From G963556115 sp963678205 (GTDB lineage: Bacteria; Planctomycetota; SZUA-567), in the NCBI GenBank assembly GCA_963678205.1, contig OY782760.1:496001-560000 (forward strand): DNA of 64,000 bases. Reading direction: 5' to 3'. Below the pieces are notes generated by a model. It saw only the letters and a program-made list of their open reading frames with translations. It made no database searches and had not been told where the DNA came from. Shown one piece after another: positions 53,625 to 62,494 of the stretch (position 1 is its first letter; each line of letters begins with the position of its first letter). The position numbers and the translations under genes are program-made.

Positions 53625-55789
53625 CAAAAAAAGAATATTCAATATGTTTTGTTTCTAATCAGTTATCTCCATTAGATAAAAATGGCGGTATAGGAACCGC
53701 TGTGCAATATACAGCAGAATATTTAGCGAAAACAACAAGCTTAAAAATTTCTATTTGCTATCAACCTTTAAGCACACATTCAAAATCAGCTATAAATAAT
53801 TATTCTTTAGAAATGAAGAGCAAGAATATAGGAGTTATTCTTGCTACGGGAAATTCAAACATTCATCCCCCTGAGAACTCTTCTCGTTATAAAATCTATG
53901 AAATACTAAAACAAACTGAAATGGATTTTTACATTTTTACAGATTGGTTAGCTCTTGGTGTATATTGTTTTGCTGCTAAGGAATCAGGTATCGCTTTTTC
54001 TAATTCAAAATTGGGATTATGGATACATAGTTCATCATTATGGTGTGATCGATGTAATCATGCTCTACCAGCATCCGTTTATAATGTAAAATTATACGAT
54101 CTTGAACAAGCCTGCGTGGAAAAAGCAGATTTTTTAATAAGCCCAAGTCAGTACCTCATAAACTGGCATAAAGAGGAAAAACACAAACTACCTGCAATAT
54201 CTAAGTGTATTAAAAATATAGTTTCTTCTCCAGAATTAATGGAACCTCAAAAAAATGTTTCAAATACTTCAAAAAAGCCAAAATCAATTAACAGAATTGT
54301 TTTTTTTGGGAGGCTTGAAGAGCGCAAAGGAGTAAGGGTATTCATTGACTCCATAAATATGCTATCCCACGATATTCTAAATAAAGTTAGTATAGATTTT
54401 CTTGGTTCCTGTGCAACTTATTCTCAATCTGATATTCTTAATTTGATTGACCCTACTGTTCGTAAAGTAACCAATGAGATTAATTTCTATACTAATTACA
54501 ATTCTCTTCAAGCACGAGAATATTTATTAAATAATCCTTGCGTTGCAGTTATGCCCTCTTTAGCAGATAATTCACCTTGCGTAATTTATGAATGCTTAGA
54601 GCTAGATATCCCAATAATAATTTCAAATATAGGTGGCGGGAAAGAACTAATTCATGAGAATGATAGAGATAGAGTCTGCTTTACCCCTAATCCAACCAGT
54701 CTTATCCAAAAATTAGAAGATATATTTTCTATTTTTGAATGGCAACCAGCTATTGCATCTTGGAATCACAGCAAAATAATTGATGATTGGAAAAACACAC
54801 TCGATGAGTGTATCAAAACAACCTCTGGAAATATTGCACAAGAAAAGAAAGCAAAACCTCTTGTAAGCCTTGTTTTAACTCACTACAATAGAGCAAGTCT
54901 TCTACCTATCTCGTTTAATTCTTTACTTGATCAAGATTATAACAATAAAGAGATATTAATTGTTGATGACGGTAGCAATGATGAAGATGCAATAGAATAC
55001 TTAAATGAAATTGAATTTCAATCTTATCAATGCCCTGTAAAAGTCATCAGACAAAATAATTCATACCTTGGTGCTGCAAGAAATCGTGGTATACGAGAAG
55101 CAAAAGGAGAATATATTGTCTTTTTAGATGATGATAATGTTGCACACTCTGATATGGTATCAAAACTTGTACGAGCGGTACTACACAATGATGCTGATTC
55201 TTGCACTTGTTCAATGAGATATTTACATAAAGATTTTGGTGCTCCATCTTTAGACGACATAGAAAACCCAGCATTCGTATTTTTGGGAGGAAATGCCAGC
55301 AATACCAACAGTATTATGTTTAATACTTTTGGTGATGCGACTGGTATATATAGAAAAAAAGCATTATTAGAAATAGGAGGATTTCACGAAGTGTACAAAG
55401 TCACCCATGAAGATTGGCAAATGCATGCAAAATTAAAATTTAATGGCTATAACTGTATAAATATTCCTGATGTGTTGTTTTGGTACAGAGTAACTCAAAA
55501 CAGTATGATAAGAGTTACAGATAATTATAAAAATTATCAACAATCGATTCTTCCTTTTAAAAATGCTATGCCTGACTCTTTAAGAATGCTTCCAGAAGTA
55601 TTATTAGGAATGACTAAAGAACTCGATGTTATTCTTTTAAACAAAAATTATGAGAATTCTGTTTTAGTTTCTGAATTGGTAGTAAATAGGTTAAAACGTT
55701 CTAAACCTATTAAGCGTCTATATAGATTAATACCAAAGCCAATAAGAAAGAAAATTAAGAAAGAAATAATTTCTTTCTTAGACGGGTAA
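53621..55789 (+). CDS. Fused GT4-GT2 glycosyltransferase
   Basis: 722 residues. The N-terminal 400 or so form a GT-B/GT4 enzyme: NGGIGTAVQYTAEYLA near residue 20, donor-lobe start IVFFGRLEERKGVRVFIDSI near 226, and MPSLADNSPCVIYECLELDI near 311, where Glu marks the donor site. From about 412 a GT2 domain follows: LVSLVLTHYNRASLLPISFN, VDDGSNDEDAIEYL, FLDDDNVAHSDMV near 503, and a late EDWQMHAKL motif. The C-terminal tail (RLYRLIPKPIRKKIKKEIIS) is basic and amphipathic. Such bifunctional fusions add two successive sugars. Translationally coupled to the methyltransferase gene. Confidence 0.88.
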   Translation: MTKKEYSICFVSNQLSPLDKNGGIGTAVQYTAEYLAKTTSLKISICYQPLSTHSKSAINNYSLEMKSKNIGVILATGNSNIHPPENSSRYKIYEILKQTEMDFYIFTDWLALGVYCFAAKESGIAFSNSKLGLWIHSSSLWCDRCNHALPASVYNVKLYDLEQACVEKADFLISPSQYLINWHKEEKHKLPAISKCIKNIVSSPELMEPQKNVSNTSKKPKSINRIVFFGRLEERKGVRVFIDSINMLSHDILNKVSIDFLGSCATYSQSDILNLIDPTVRKVTNEINFYTNYNSLQAREYLLNNPCVAVMPSLADNSPCVIYECLELDIPIIISNIGGGKELIHENDRDRVCFTPNPTSLIQKLEDIFSIFEWQPAIASWNHSKIIDDWKNTLDECIKTTSGNIAQEKKAKPLVSLVLTHYNRASLLPISFNSLLDQDYNNKEILIVDDGSNDEDAIEYLNEIEFQSYQCPVKVIRQNNSYLGAARNRGIREAKGEYIVFLDDDNVAHSDMVSKLVRAVLHNDADSCTCSMRYLHKDFGAPSLDDIENPAFVFLGGNASNTNSIMFNTFGDATGIYRKKALLEIGGFHEVYKVTHEDWQMHAKLKFNGYNCINIPDVLFWYRVTQNSMIRVTDNYKNYQQSILPFKNAMPDSLRMLPEVLLGMTKELDVILLNKNYENSVLVSELVVNRLKRSKPIKRLYRLIPKPIRKKIKKEIISFLDG

Positions 55790-55880
55790 TTTATGTTTGT
55801 TTAGTAAGTCACTATTTTATATCATTGAAACCAAAATAATAAATTTTAAATTTCATTTTATTAATTAATTGCGAGAAATC

Positions 55881-56858
55881 ATGATTAATCAAGATTATAT
55901 CAGTTGTCCTTGTATCGAAAATGCGTTAACATTTGAATGTGACAGTCTTTATCATTGCAGTCTTCCACTACATGGACTCTATGGATGGCCTTATATATGT
56001 GAGTACAAAGGTGGTGACTTACCAATCGATAAAATTGAGAAATCCCGTGAACATTATAGAAAACTTCTCAAATCAAATCAATGTGGGAATTGTGAAGGTT
56101 GTGACTATTATTTACTGAAAAGGAACTGGAGTGATCATAAGAAATATTTCTTTAATAGCCTAAACATCGAACACTATACTTTATGTAATTTGCGATGTAA
56201 ATATTGTTGCTGGCTTACAACTCATAAAGTTAATTTTGGTAACATACCATATAAATTTTTACCTATTTTGAAACAACTTATGGAAAATGAGTGGTTTGAC
56301 CCAGATGGTTTCGTCTTTTGGGGTGGAGGCGAACCAGCATTACTTGATGAATTCCCAGATTGTCTTGAATACATGCTTGATTATGGAGTAAAACATGAAG
56401 TATCAACAAACGGTACAGTATTCTCCAAAGCAATATATGACAATTTGTTTAATAATAATTTGACTGTTACTACAAGTATTGATGCTGCAACTAGAGATAC
56501 TTTTTGTGCAATGAAGGGTAAGGATCTTTTATTTCAAGTATTTGAAAATTTAGAAAAATATGCAAATACTGGAGGGAAAGTTAATATTAAGTATATAATG
56601 ACTCAAGATAATTTTCATGAAAATGAGTGGTCATTATTTCCAAATCTATTAAAGCAGTATAACTTAAATACCTGCGATTTATATATCGATATGAGTCATG
56701 AGAAACCTATTGTAGAAGACTATATTATTGAGAATATGTCTAATTTCTGTAAGTTATGCGAAGCAGAAGGCATTAAAACACATGTTGGTTTACATGGCAA
56801 CCACTCTTTACCAAGGCAAAATATTTTACAACGAGTTGCATTTGCAAAGAAATACTAA
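55881..56858 (+). CDS. Radical-SAM protein with an N-terminal Cys-rich (SPASM-like) module
   Basis: 325 residues from the ATG at 55881; a TTG four codons upstream is less likely. The radical-SAM triad is C102-x3-C106-x2-C109 (CNLRCKYC), with GGGEP near 155 and STNGT near 178 as SAM-binding strands. Before the core, residues 9-74 hold further cysteines (C9, C11, C26 and the cluster C68-x2-C71-x2-C74) in the pattern CxxENALxF...HCSLPxxGxxG, which looks like a SPASM auxiliary-cluster module moved to the front. The paralogue at 59316 aligns without gaps across this part. Reaction and substrate are unknown to me. A decayed copy is at 28826-29294. Confidence 0.82.
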   Translation: MINQDYISCPCIENALTFECDSLYHCSLPLHGLYGWPYICEYKGGDLPIDKIEKSREHYRKLLKSNQCGNCEGCDYYLLKRNWSDHKKYFFNSLNIEHYTLCNLRCKYCCWLTTHKVNFGNIPYKFLPILKQLMENEWFDPDGFVFWGGGEPALLDEFPDCLEYMLDYGVKHEVSTNGTVFSKAIYDNLFNNNLTVTTSIDAATRDTFCAMKGKDLLFQVFENLEKYANTGGKVNIKYIMTQDNFHENEWSLFPNLLKQYNLNTCDLYIDMSHEKPIVEDYIIENMSNFCKLCEAEGIKTHVGLHGNHSLPRQNILQRVAFAKKY

Positions 56859-56998
56859 TAACATCTATTTATAACAAATTACCTATTAGCTGATAATAAA
56901 TTACATTAAGATGTATAGTGTTAGTTTATATTGCAGTGACCTAGATTTGGTGGACAACCGATTTAATGATATATATAATAAATCGAAAGGAGTCTATC

Positions 56999-57286
56999 AT
57001 GGCAAAGCAAAAGAAGTATTCAAGGGAATTCAAAGAAGAATCAGTAAAACTTGTAACGAATCAAGGGTATTCATACTCTCACGCAGCTAGGGAAGTTGGC
57101 GTTTCAGTTGTTACAATTAGAGATTGGGTTTTGAAATTAAACGGAGATTCCAAAAAACCAACTGTTCCAGTTCTCACACCAGAAGCAGTAGAACTGGCAA
57201 AACTCAGAAAAGAGATGAAGATATTAAAAGAGGAACATGAAATATTAAAAAAAGCAGCAGCGTTCTTTGCGAAGGAGAGCCTATAA
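56999..57286 (+). CDS. IS3-family transposase OrfA (copy B)
   Basis: 95 residues, identical to the copy A protein, from an ATG that AGGAG precedes by 6 bases. Helix-turn-helix (YSHAAREVGVSVVTIRDWVL) and leucine-zipper helix. The A-AAA-AAA run at 57247-57253 is in phase for a -1 slip into orfB, whose frame is open across the orfA end (…KSSSVLCEGEPIKYAW). Confidence 0.9.
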   Translation: MAKQKKYSREFKEESVKLVTNQGYSYSHAAREVGVSVVTIRDWVLKLNGDSKKPTVPVLTPEAVELAKLRKEMKILKEEHEILKKAAAFFAKESL

Positions 57287-58157
57287 AGTACGCCTGGATT
57301 TATTCTCATAAAAATGAATATCCAATAGTGAGAATATGCAAGGTTCTCAAAGTAAGTAAAAGTGGTTACTATAAGCATCTTAATAGAAAGCCATCTGCGA
57401 CTGAGCAGAAGAGAGAAGTAATAGCATTTCATGCTAAGTATTCTATCGTAAGTCCAACAGTATCTATGGCTACAGAAAGATTCACGAAGATTTTGTAAAT
57501 GAAATCCCAGAGGTATCATGCTCGAAAGATACTTTACGTAAAGTAATGCGTGACAATGAGTTGTTTAGCTGTGCAAAGAAGAAATACAGACATATTTCTG
57601 ATGATGACAGTAATATGTTTGAGTATCCTAGGAACAGGTTGGATAGGAATTACAACACTTCCGAAATCAACCTCAAATGGTGTGGGGATATAACTCAGAT
57701 AAAGACAAAAGAGGGTTGGCTATACCTATGTACCATGATGGATTTGTTCTCTAGAAAAGTGGTTGGATGGTCAGTTAGTACAGACCCAAACTCAGCTTTT
57801 GTGTGCCAATCACTGGAGAATGCGCTTGAGCAAAGAATGATAAATGGGTATGTATTATTTCATAGTGATAGAGGAACTCAATTTAGCAGTGATGAGACAC
57901 AAGACTTTCTATTATCACATGGCATTGAGAGTAGCATAAGTCCTAAAGGCGATCCTTGGAGTAATACGGTTCAAGAAAACTTCTTCCAGAAGCTTAAATA
58001 TGAGTTGATTAGAGGAAGAGTATATGATAATATTGAAGACGTAAAAAAAGAGTTATTCTGGTACATAGAGATATTCTATAATAGACGTAGGCGTCATCAA
58101 TATTTGGGTTATCTCAGTCCAGAAGAGTATGAACAGAAGCATAGCAATGTGGCTTAG
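57286..58157 (+). pseudogene. IS3-family transposase OrfB with a one-base deletion (copy B)
   Basis: Open from the slip region to about 57437, where one base is missing after the codons for IAFHAK; that frame stops at 57496-57498. The correct frame resumes as VFYRKSNSIYGYRKIHEDFV and runs to 58157 with all DDE residues. The same deletion is in copy A, so both derive from one already damaged copy or one was copied from the other. Confidence 0.85.
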
Positions 58158-58196
58158 AGGTTAAAGGTGGTTGTCCACCAAACCTAGGTCACTGCA

Positions 58197-59205
58197 GTGT
58201 TGAATCCTTGCCTGATCTTCCTGATGCTGCTGATGAAAACAAACGTCTTCGCAAAGAATTTTTAAGATTACAGGAAGAAAATGAAATCTTAAAAAAAGCG
58301 ACAGCGTTCTTTGCAAAAGAGAGCCTGTAAGGTTCGCTTGGATTCATACTCACAGAACAGAATTTTCAATTCTGAATATGTGCAGGGTTCTCAAAGTAAG
58401 CAGGAGCGTAGATTACAAATATCTGAACAGAAAACCTTCTGTTTCTGAGGAAAAGAGAGATGTTATTGCCTTCCATGCGAAAGTGTTTCACAAGCGTTCA
58501 AGAGGTATTTATGGGTATAGAAAGGTTTATGAAGATTTCAAGGCAGAACTCCCAGAATTGTCCTGCTCCCGTGAAACTGTCCGCAAGATAATGCATGAGA
58601 ACAGGCTGTTTGCTTGTCTTAGAAGACGCTACAAATACCCTAAGCCGAATAAAGCAAATGTATTTGAGTTTCCTAAAAACAAACTAAACAGGAATTACAA
58701 AACAACTGTTAAGAACTTAAAATGGACAGGAGACATTACTTACATTAGAACAACTGAGGGCTGGGTATATCTGGCAGTTGTGATGGATTTATATTCACGC
58801 AAAATAGTTGGTGGCTAATCAGTAAGCAAGAATATAGATTCCAAGCTTGTGTGTGATGCCCTGAATAACTTAATAAGGCAACGAGGTCAGTCGGGATATT
58901 TACTGTTTCATAGCGATAGAGGAAGTCAGTATAGCAGTGATGAATTTCAGGATTTACTTTTATCAAATGGTATAGAAAGCAGTATGAGTTTAGTAGGAGA
59001 TCCATGGAGCAATGCAGTTCAAGAGAACTTTTTTCAAAAACTTAAACATGAATTTATTTTTAGCAAAAAGTTTATAAACCTTAAAGAAGTAAGAAAAGAA
59101 GTATTTGAATATATAGAGATATTTTACAATATGCGCCGTCGTCAGAAGGACTTAGGGTATATCAGTCCTGTTGAATATGAAAAGGCGCATGAAGTAGTGG
59201 CATAG
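58197..59205 (+). pseudogene. IS3-family transposase remnant with a nonsense codon
   Basis: 58197-58330 encodes only the OrfA C-terminus (KRLRKEFLRLQEENEILKKA, then TAFFAKESL). OrfB follows (FHAKVFHKRSRGIYGYRKVY, WTGDITYIRTTEGWVYLAVV) but has a TAA at 58816-58818 where Trp of VGWS is expected. The same frame then runs on to 59205 (HSDRGSQYSSDEFQDLLL, GDPWSNAVQENFFQKLKHEF). The DDE residues are present but the protein is split. Confidence 0.85.
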
Positions 59206-59245
59206 AAAACGTAGATCAGGTGTCTACCATTTCTAGGTCACTGCA
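58197..59245 (+). mobile_element. Left-truncated IS3-family element (related to copies A and B)
   Basis: Starts mid-orfA directly at the right end of copy B, keeps the end of orfA, orfB and the right inverted repeat (TGTCTACCATTTCTAGGTCA then CTGCA to 59245). It is related to, but clearly diverged from, copies A and B. The right repeat matches the element at 61094-62349 better (ACCATTTCTA rather than CCAAACCTAG). Confidence 0.85.
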
Positions 59246-59290
59246 TATTGACATACTAAATACATGCAAAAAATTTAATCTAAACAAGAT
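59246..59290 (+). pseudogene. Scrap of a radical-SAM gene like that at 29337
   Basis: About 40 bases (ATATTGACATACTAAATACA and on) match codons 4-13 of the gene at 29337 (ACATTGATATACTGAATACG and on; YIDILNTC). The scrap sits between the truncated IS and the next radical-SAM gene, the same place the full gene holds at 29337-30253 relative to 30276. Everything else of that gene is gone. Confidence 0.5.
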
Positions 59291-59315
59291 TTATTAATAA
59301 TATCAAAGGAAGAAA

Positions 59316-60497
59316 ATGTCTAAATCCAAATATAGAAGTTGCTGTTATGTAGAAGGTGCTCTTATTCTACATCCCAAAAAGATCTTTCATTGTTGTATTC
59401 CAGTAAAAGGTAAATTTGGTGATACCCTTATTTCTGAATTTATGGGTGGCAATTTTCCTATCGATAAAATTATCGAAAGTAGAAACAAATATAGAAAAAT
59501 GTTTTCTGAACTTGAAAACCATAAAGACTTTCATTGTTATGATTGCCCTCACCATCACGTTAACGAATGGGATAATAAATATTTATTTAATAACATTCAT
59601 TTTAATCATTCCATTTTATGTAATTTAAAATGTAATAATTGTGTACAAAGAAGCTGGCCACTTGAATATCAAAAACCTTCATACGATATCTTACCAATTG
59701 TAAAAACACTAACATCAACTAAAAATATACTTTCACCTGATGCATTTATTTTTTGGGCAGGTGGTGAACCGACACTAGTTCATGATTTTGAAGAATCATT
59801 ACAGTTAATGATAAATCATGGGGTAAAAAACGAAATAGCTACAAATTCAACTATATTTAGCGAAGTAGTATTTAAAAACTTAAAACCAGATGGCAACTTA
59901 ATTCTTAAGACGTCTATTGATTGTGGAACTGCTGAGAAATATTTTCAAAAAAAGAAAAAGGATTGGTATTATAGAGTTTGGGAAAACTTAGGAAAATATG
60001 CCTTAACTGGCGCTGACGTTGCTGCCAAATATATTTTATCTACTGATAACTGTGAAGAATCTGAGTTGAATGCTTTTGTAGAGCAAGTTAAGAAACATAA
60101 TATAAAATCCACCTGCGTTGATATCGATCACAATTTAACTCCTGCAGAAGTTTCTTGTGATATAATTAATGCAGCTGTTACTTTAACAAGATTACTTGAA
60201 AATGAGTCTGTCTGTGTTGATGTAGGACTTCATGGGATGTCATCAGTTCCCGATTTTAGAAAAAAAGTTAATACACTAAAACACACCAATATTCCTTGTG
60301 AGGTTGACTCAAACACCCCTAATACAGAAACAATAAAAGAAGAAAAGAGCTTCAGTTTACGGATTAACGGGGTACAACAGATTATTAACAAAATAAGGGT
60401 TAAAAAATCAATTGACGAAAATAGAAAGGTGATAAGCATGAGAATTAATAGTATACAGAAGTTTATTGACAAGGTAAGAGGTAAAAATAAACAATAA
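59316..60497 (+). CDS. Radical-SAM protein with N-terminal Cys-rich module and C-terminal amphipathic repeats
   Basis: 393 residues; AAAGGAAG precedes the ATG. Cys9/Cys10 and Cys26/Cys27 (SCCYVEGALILH... FHCCIP), then C74-x2-C77, form a SPASM-like front module. The radical-SAM triad is C102-x3-C106-x2-C109 (CNLKCNNC), with WAGGEPTL near 148 and ATNST near 175. After about residue 330 the family sequence ends and two copies of a basic amphipathic peptide follow: LRINGVQQIINKIRVKK and MRINSIQKFIDKVRGK. The second copy begins with an ATG and is nearly identical in DNA to the start of the gene at 62447, so this end may come from fusion with a neighbouring gene start. Function unknown; an intact member of a family of four here. 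Confidence 0.82.
   Translation: MSKSKYRSCCYVEGALILHPKKIFHCCIPVKGKFGDTLISEFMGGNFPIDKIIESRNKYRKMFSELENHKDFHCYDCPHHHVNEWDNKYLFNNIHFNHSILCNLKCNNCVQRSWPLEYQKPSYDILPIVKTLTSTKNILSPDAFIFWAGGEPTLVHDFEESLQLMINHGVKNEIATNSTIFSEVVFKNLKPDGNLILKTSIDCGTAEKYFQKKKKDWYYRVWENLGKYALTGADVAAKYILSTDNCEESELNAFVEQVKKHNIKSTCVDIDHNLTPAEVSCDIINAAVTLTRLLENESVCVDVGLHGMSSVPDFRKKVNTLKHTNIPCEVDSNTPNTETIKEEKSFSLRINGVQQIINKIRVKKSIDENRKVISMRINSIQKFIDKVRGKNKQ
60357..60410 (+). repeat. IN-x-(I/V)-Q module, copy 1 (inside the radical-SAM C-terminus)
   Basis: Codes LRINGVQQIINKIRVKK. Same pattern as the copies at 60438, 60516 and 62447: I-N-x-I/V-Q/R-x-I-I/D-K-V/I with Lys/Arg at the end. It has diverged at the DNA level. Confidence 0.6.
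60438..60485 (+). repeat. IN-x-(I/V)-Q module, copy 2
   Basis: Codes MRINSIQKFIDKVRGK at the extreme C-terminus of the radical-SAM protein. The DNA matches 62447-62494 at all but about four of 48 positions. An AAGGTGATAAGC stretch before its ATG looks like a ribosome site, so it could once have been a separate gene start. Confidence 0.8.
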
Positions 60498-60515
60498 AAT
60501 TGGAAGGAAGTTATA

Positions 60516-61093
60516 ATGTTAATTAATGGAATAAGGAACATTATCAAGGTACTAAAAAATAGACTAGATGTTACTTGCAAAGAGAACGATCAAAACAAAC
60601 TTATAGCTAAAAATGAACAATTTACTTGCGATATAAAATATACGTGCTAAATTATTGAATCAGGTCTTGTTGTTTATCCTAATCACCTTGTTCTTTGTTG
60701 CAACTTAAGTAATGAAATAACAGGAGATGCATTATTTCCTAGTGATTTCAAGTCTGAAAACAATACGTTATCAACAAATGAAATTATTAATCTAAGAAAA
60801 TTATGGATAAAAAATATTAATGACTATTCTTTAGATACACCTTGTCACTCCTGTTCTATGCGTGTCCAAGGTGAGCCATCTATCTCTGGTAAAACTTCTT
60901 ATATAGCAGATGCAACGACTTTGGCTTGTAATATTAATTGTTATTATTGTAGACTTAAACACTTCGACATTACTAAATCTCACCGAAAATACAATTTTTA
61001 TGAAATAGTTAAATATTTACTTGAAAATAATTTGTTTATGCCAAATGCCAACATAAGAATATCAGGTGGAGAACCTGTTTTAAATCCATATTT
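60516..61093 (+). pseudogene. Radical-SAM gene (same family), nonsense codon and IS truncation
   Basis: ATG at 60516 with GGAAGGAAG upstream. It begins with the amphipathic module (MLINGIRNIIKVLKNRL), then a front Cys module (CDIKYTC, a TAA at 60648-60650, then IIESGLVVYPNHLVLCCNLS) and CHSC, then the radical-SAM triad CNINCYYC and SGGEPVLNP. The frame stays open after the TAA until the IS at 61094 removes the rest. The missing half is not found beyond the IS. The module order (amphipathic peptide, Cys module, core) shows that the peptide can sit at the N-terminus as well. Confidence 0.85.
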
Positions 61094-62349
61094 TGCAGTG
61101 ACCTAGAAATGGTAGACACCTAATTTAAATAGTGTATAATAAATCAGGAGGAGTTTATCATGTCAAAGCAAAAGAAGTATTCACAGGAATTTAAAGAAGA
61201 AGCGACCAAATTAGTAACAGAGCAAGGATACTCATATTCTCAAGCTGCTAGAGATCTTAGCGTATCTATTTTGGGTGTTGAAATTGCACGGTGATCCTAG
61301 TAATCCTAAAGTCCCTGCTATTACTCCAGCGGGCGAGGAGATGGCTAGTAGAATACGTAAGGAGAACAAAAGGCTCAAAGAAGAGGTAGAGATCTTAAAA
61401 AAAGCGACAGCGTTCTTTGCAAAAGAGAGCCAGTAAAGTACGCTTGGATTCATTCTCATAGAGCTGAGTATTCAGTAATTAAGATGTGTATGGTTCTCAA
61501 AGTTAGTAAAAGTGTATATTACAAATATTATAGCAATACAGGAGTATCAGTTTCTAGTATAAAACGGGCTGCGATAGGCCTTTTATGCACGGGTATTTCA
61601 TAAGAGATCTGAAGGCGTATATGGTTACAGGAAAGTTCATGAAGACTTTGAAAGAGAACTCCCAGAAGTACCGTGTTCACGTAAGACCGTTCGTAAAGTA
61701 ATGCGCGAAAACAACCTATTTAGCTGTGTTAAAAAGAAACAACGTTATCAAAGCCAGATAATTATAAGGTATTTGAATACCCAAAGAATAGACTAAATAG
61801 AAATTATCATGCTTCAATCAAGAACTTGAAATGGATCGGTGATATTACTTATATAAGAACAACAAAAGGTTGGGTATATTTAGCTGTAGTTATAGATTTG
61901 TTCTCTAGGAAAATTGTTGGCTGGTCTATGAGTAATTATGTAAACTCAACTCTAACTTGCAAAGCATTAGAAAACGCTACTGAGCAACGTGATCAATCAG
62001 ATATTTACTGTATCACAGCGATAGAGGTAGTCAGTATAGCAGTGATGATTTTCAGGACTATCTATTATCAAATAGTATGGAAAGTAGCATGAGTTTGAAG
62101 GGAAATCCCTGGAGTAATGCAGTTCAGGAAAACTTTTTTCAAAAACTTAAACATGAATTTATACGTGGTAGGATGTTTAAAGATATAGAAAAGCAAGATC
62201 TGAGGTGTTCTGGTATATCGAGATATTTTATAATAAGCATAGACGTAATCAGTACTTAGGGTATCTCAGTCCAGTAGAGTATGAGAAGAAACATGAAATA
62301 GTGGTTTAAAAGGTTAAAGGTAGGTACCTACCATTTCTATGTCACTGCA
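61094..62349 (+). mobile_element. Decayed IS3-family insertion sequence
   Basis: About 1256 bases with ends TGCAGTGACCTAGAAATGGT (61094) and, inward from 62349, TGCAGTGACATAGAAATGGT. It lies inside the radical-SAM gene at 60516. Related to but distinct from copies A and B; both orfs are broken by several indels. Target duplication not evident. Confidence 0.9.
61160..62309 (+). pseudogene. Broken IS3-family transposase (OrfA and OrfB remnants)
   Basis: OrfA starts MSKQKKYSQEFKEEATKLVT at 61160 and loses the helix after SVSI through a small deletion, resuming as WVLKLHGDPSNPKVPAITPA. OrfB pieces (RSEGVYGYRKVHEDFEREL, WIGDITYIRTTKGWVYLAVV, then MESSMSLKGNPWSNAVQENF) lie in different frames through to about 62309. 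No working transposase can be made. Confidence 0.85.
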
Positions 62350-62446
62350 AATACAAATAATTGAGAATGAACTAATATGTTATACTAGTAGTTATATAAT
62401 ATTATATTTGACACATTTATAATATAACATAATAAAAGGAGATAAA

Positions 62447-62494
62447 GTGCGAATCAATAGTATACAGAAGTTTATTGATAAGGTAAGAGGTAAA
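62447..62494 (+). repeat. IN-x-(I/V)-Q module, copy at the start of the tandem methyltransferase
   Basis: Codes MRINSIQKFIDKVRGK (GTG start). Nearly the same DNA as 60438-60485, about 2 kb away. The peptide is basic and amphipathic: hydrophobic I, I, F, I and V recur on one face with K/R between. Confidence 0.8.

Larger units (their letters stand above)
56932..58196 (+). mobile_element. IS3-family insertion sequence, copy B (inverted duplicate of 44332-45596)
   Basis: 1265 bases, same length, ends and reading frames as copy A. Left end TGCAGTGACCTAGATTTGGT at 56932, right end CTAGGTCACTGCA to 58196. Its right end abuts a truncated relative of itself (58197-59245) whose left end and most of orfA are missing, so this copy landed in, or recombined with, an older element. 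Confidence 0.92.

Noticed and set aside
44325..58203. Target-site duplication proving a composite transposon made of the two identical ISs
   Set aside because: The outer flanks (left of 44332 and right of 58196) do not match over 3-5 bases, and copy B abuts an older truncated IS, so transposition as a unit cannot be shown.
60438..60497. A separate small peptide gene (possible RiPP precursor) starting at the ATG at 60438 beside radical-SAM genes
   Set aside because: It is in frame with and part of the upstream radical-SAM protein, has no core-peptide features (no Cys/Ser/Thr-rich end), and the same sequence starts a methyltransferase gene.
62408..62446. TTGACA followed by TATAAT-like bases before the tandem methyltransferase as a promoter
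   Set aside because: The spacing between TTGACA and the nearest TATAAT is only 4 bases and the region is almost pure A/T, so a box match means little.
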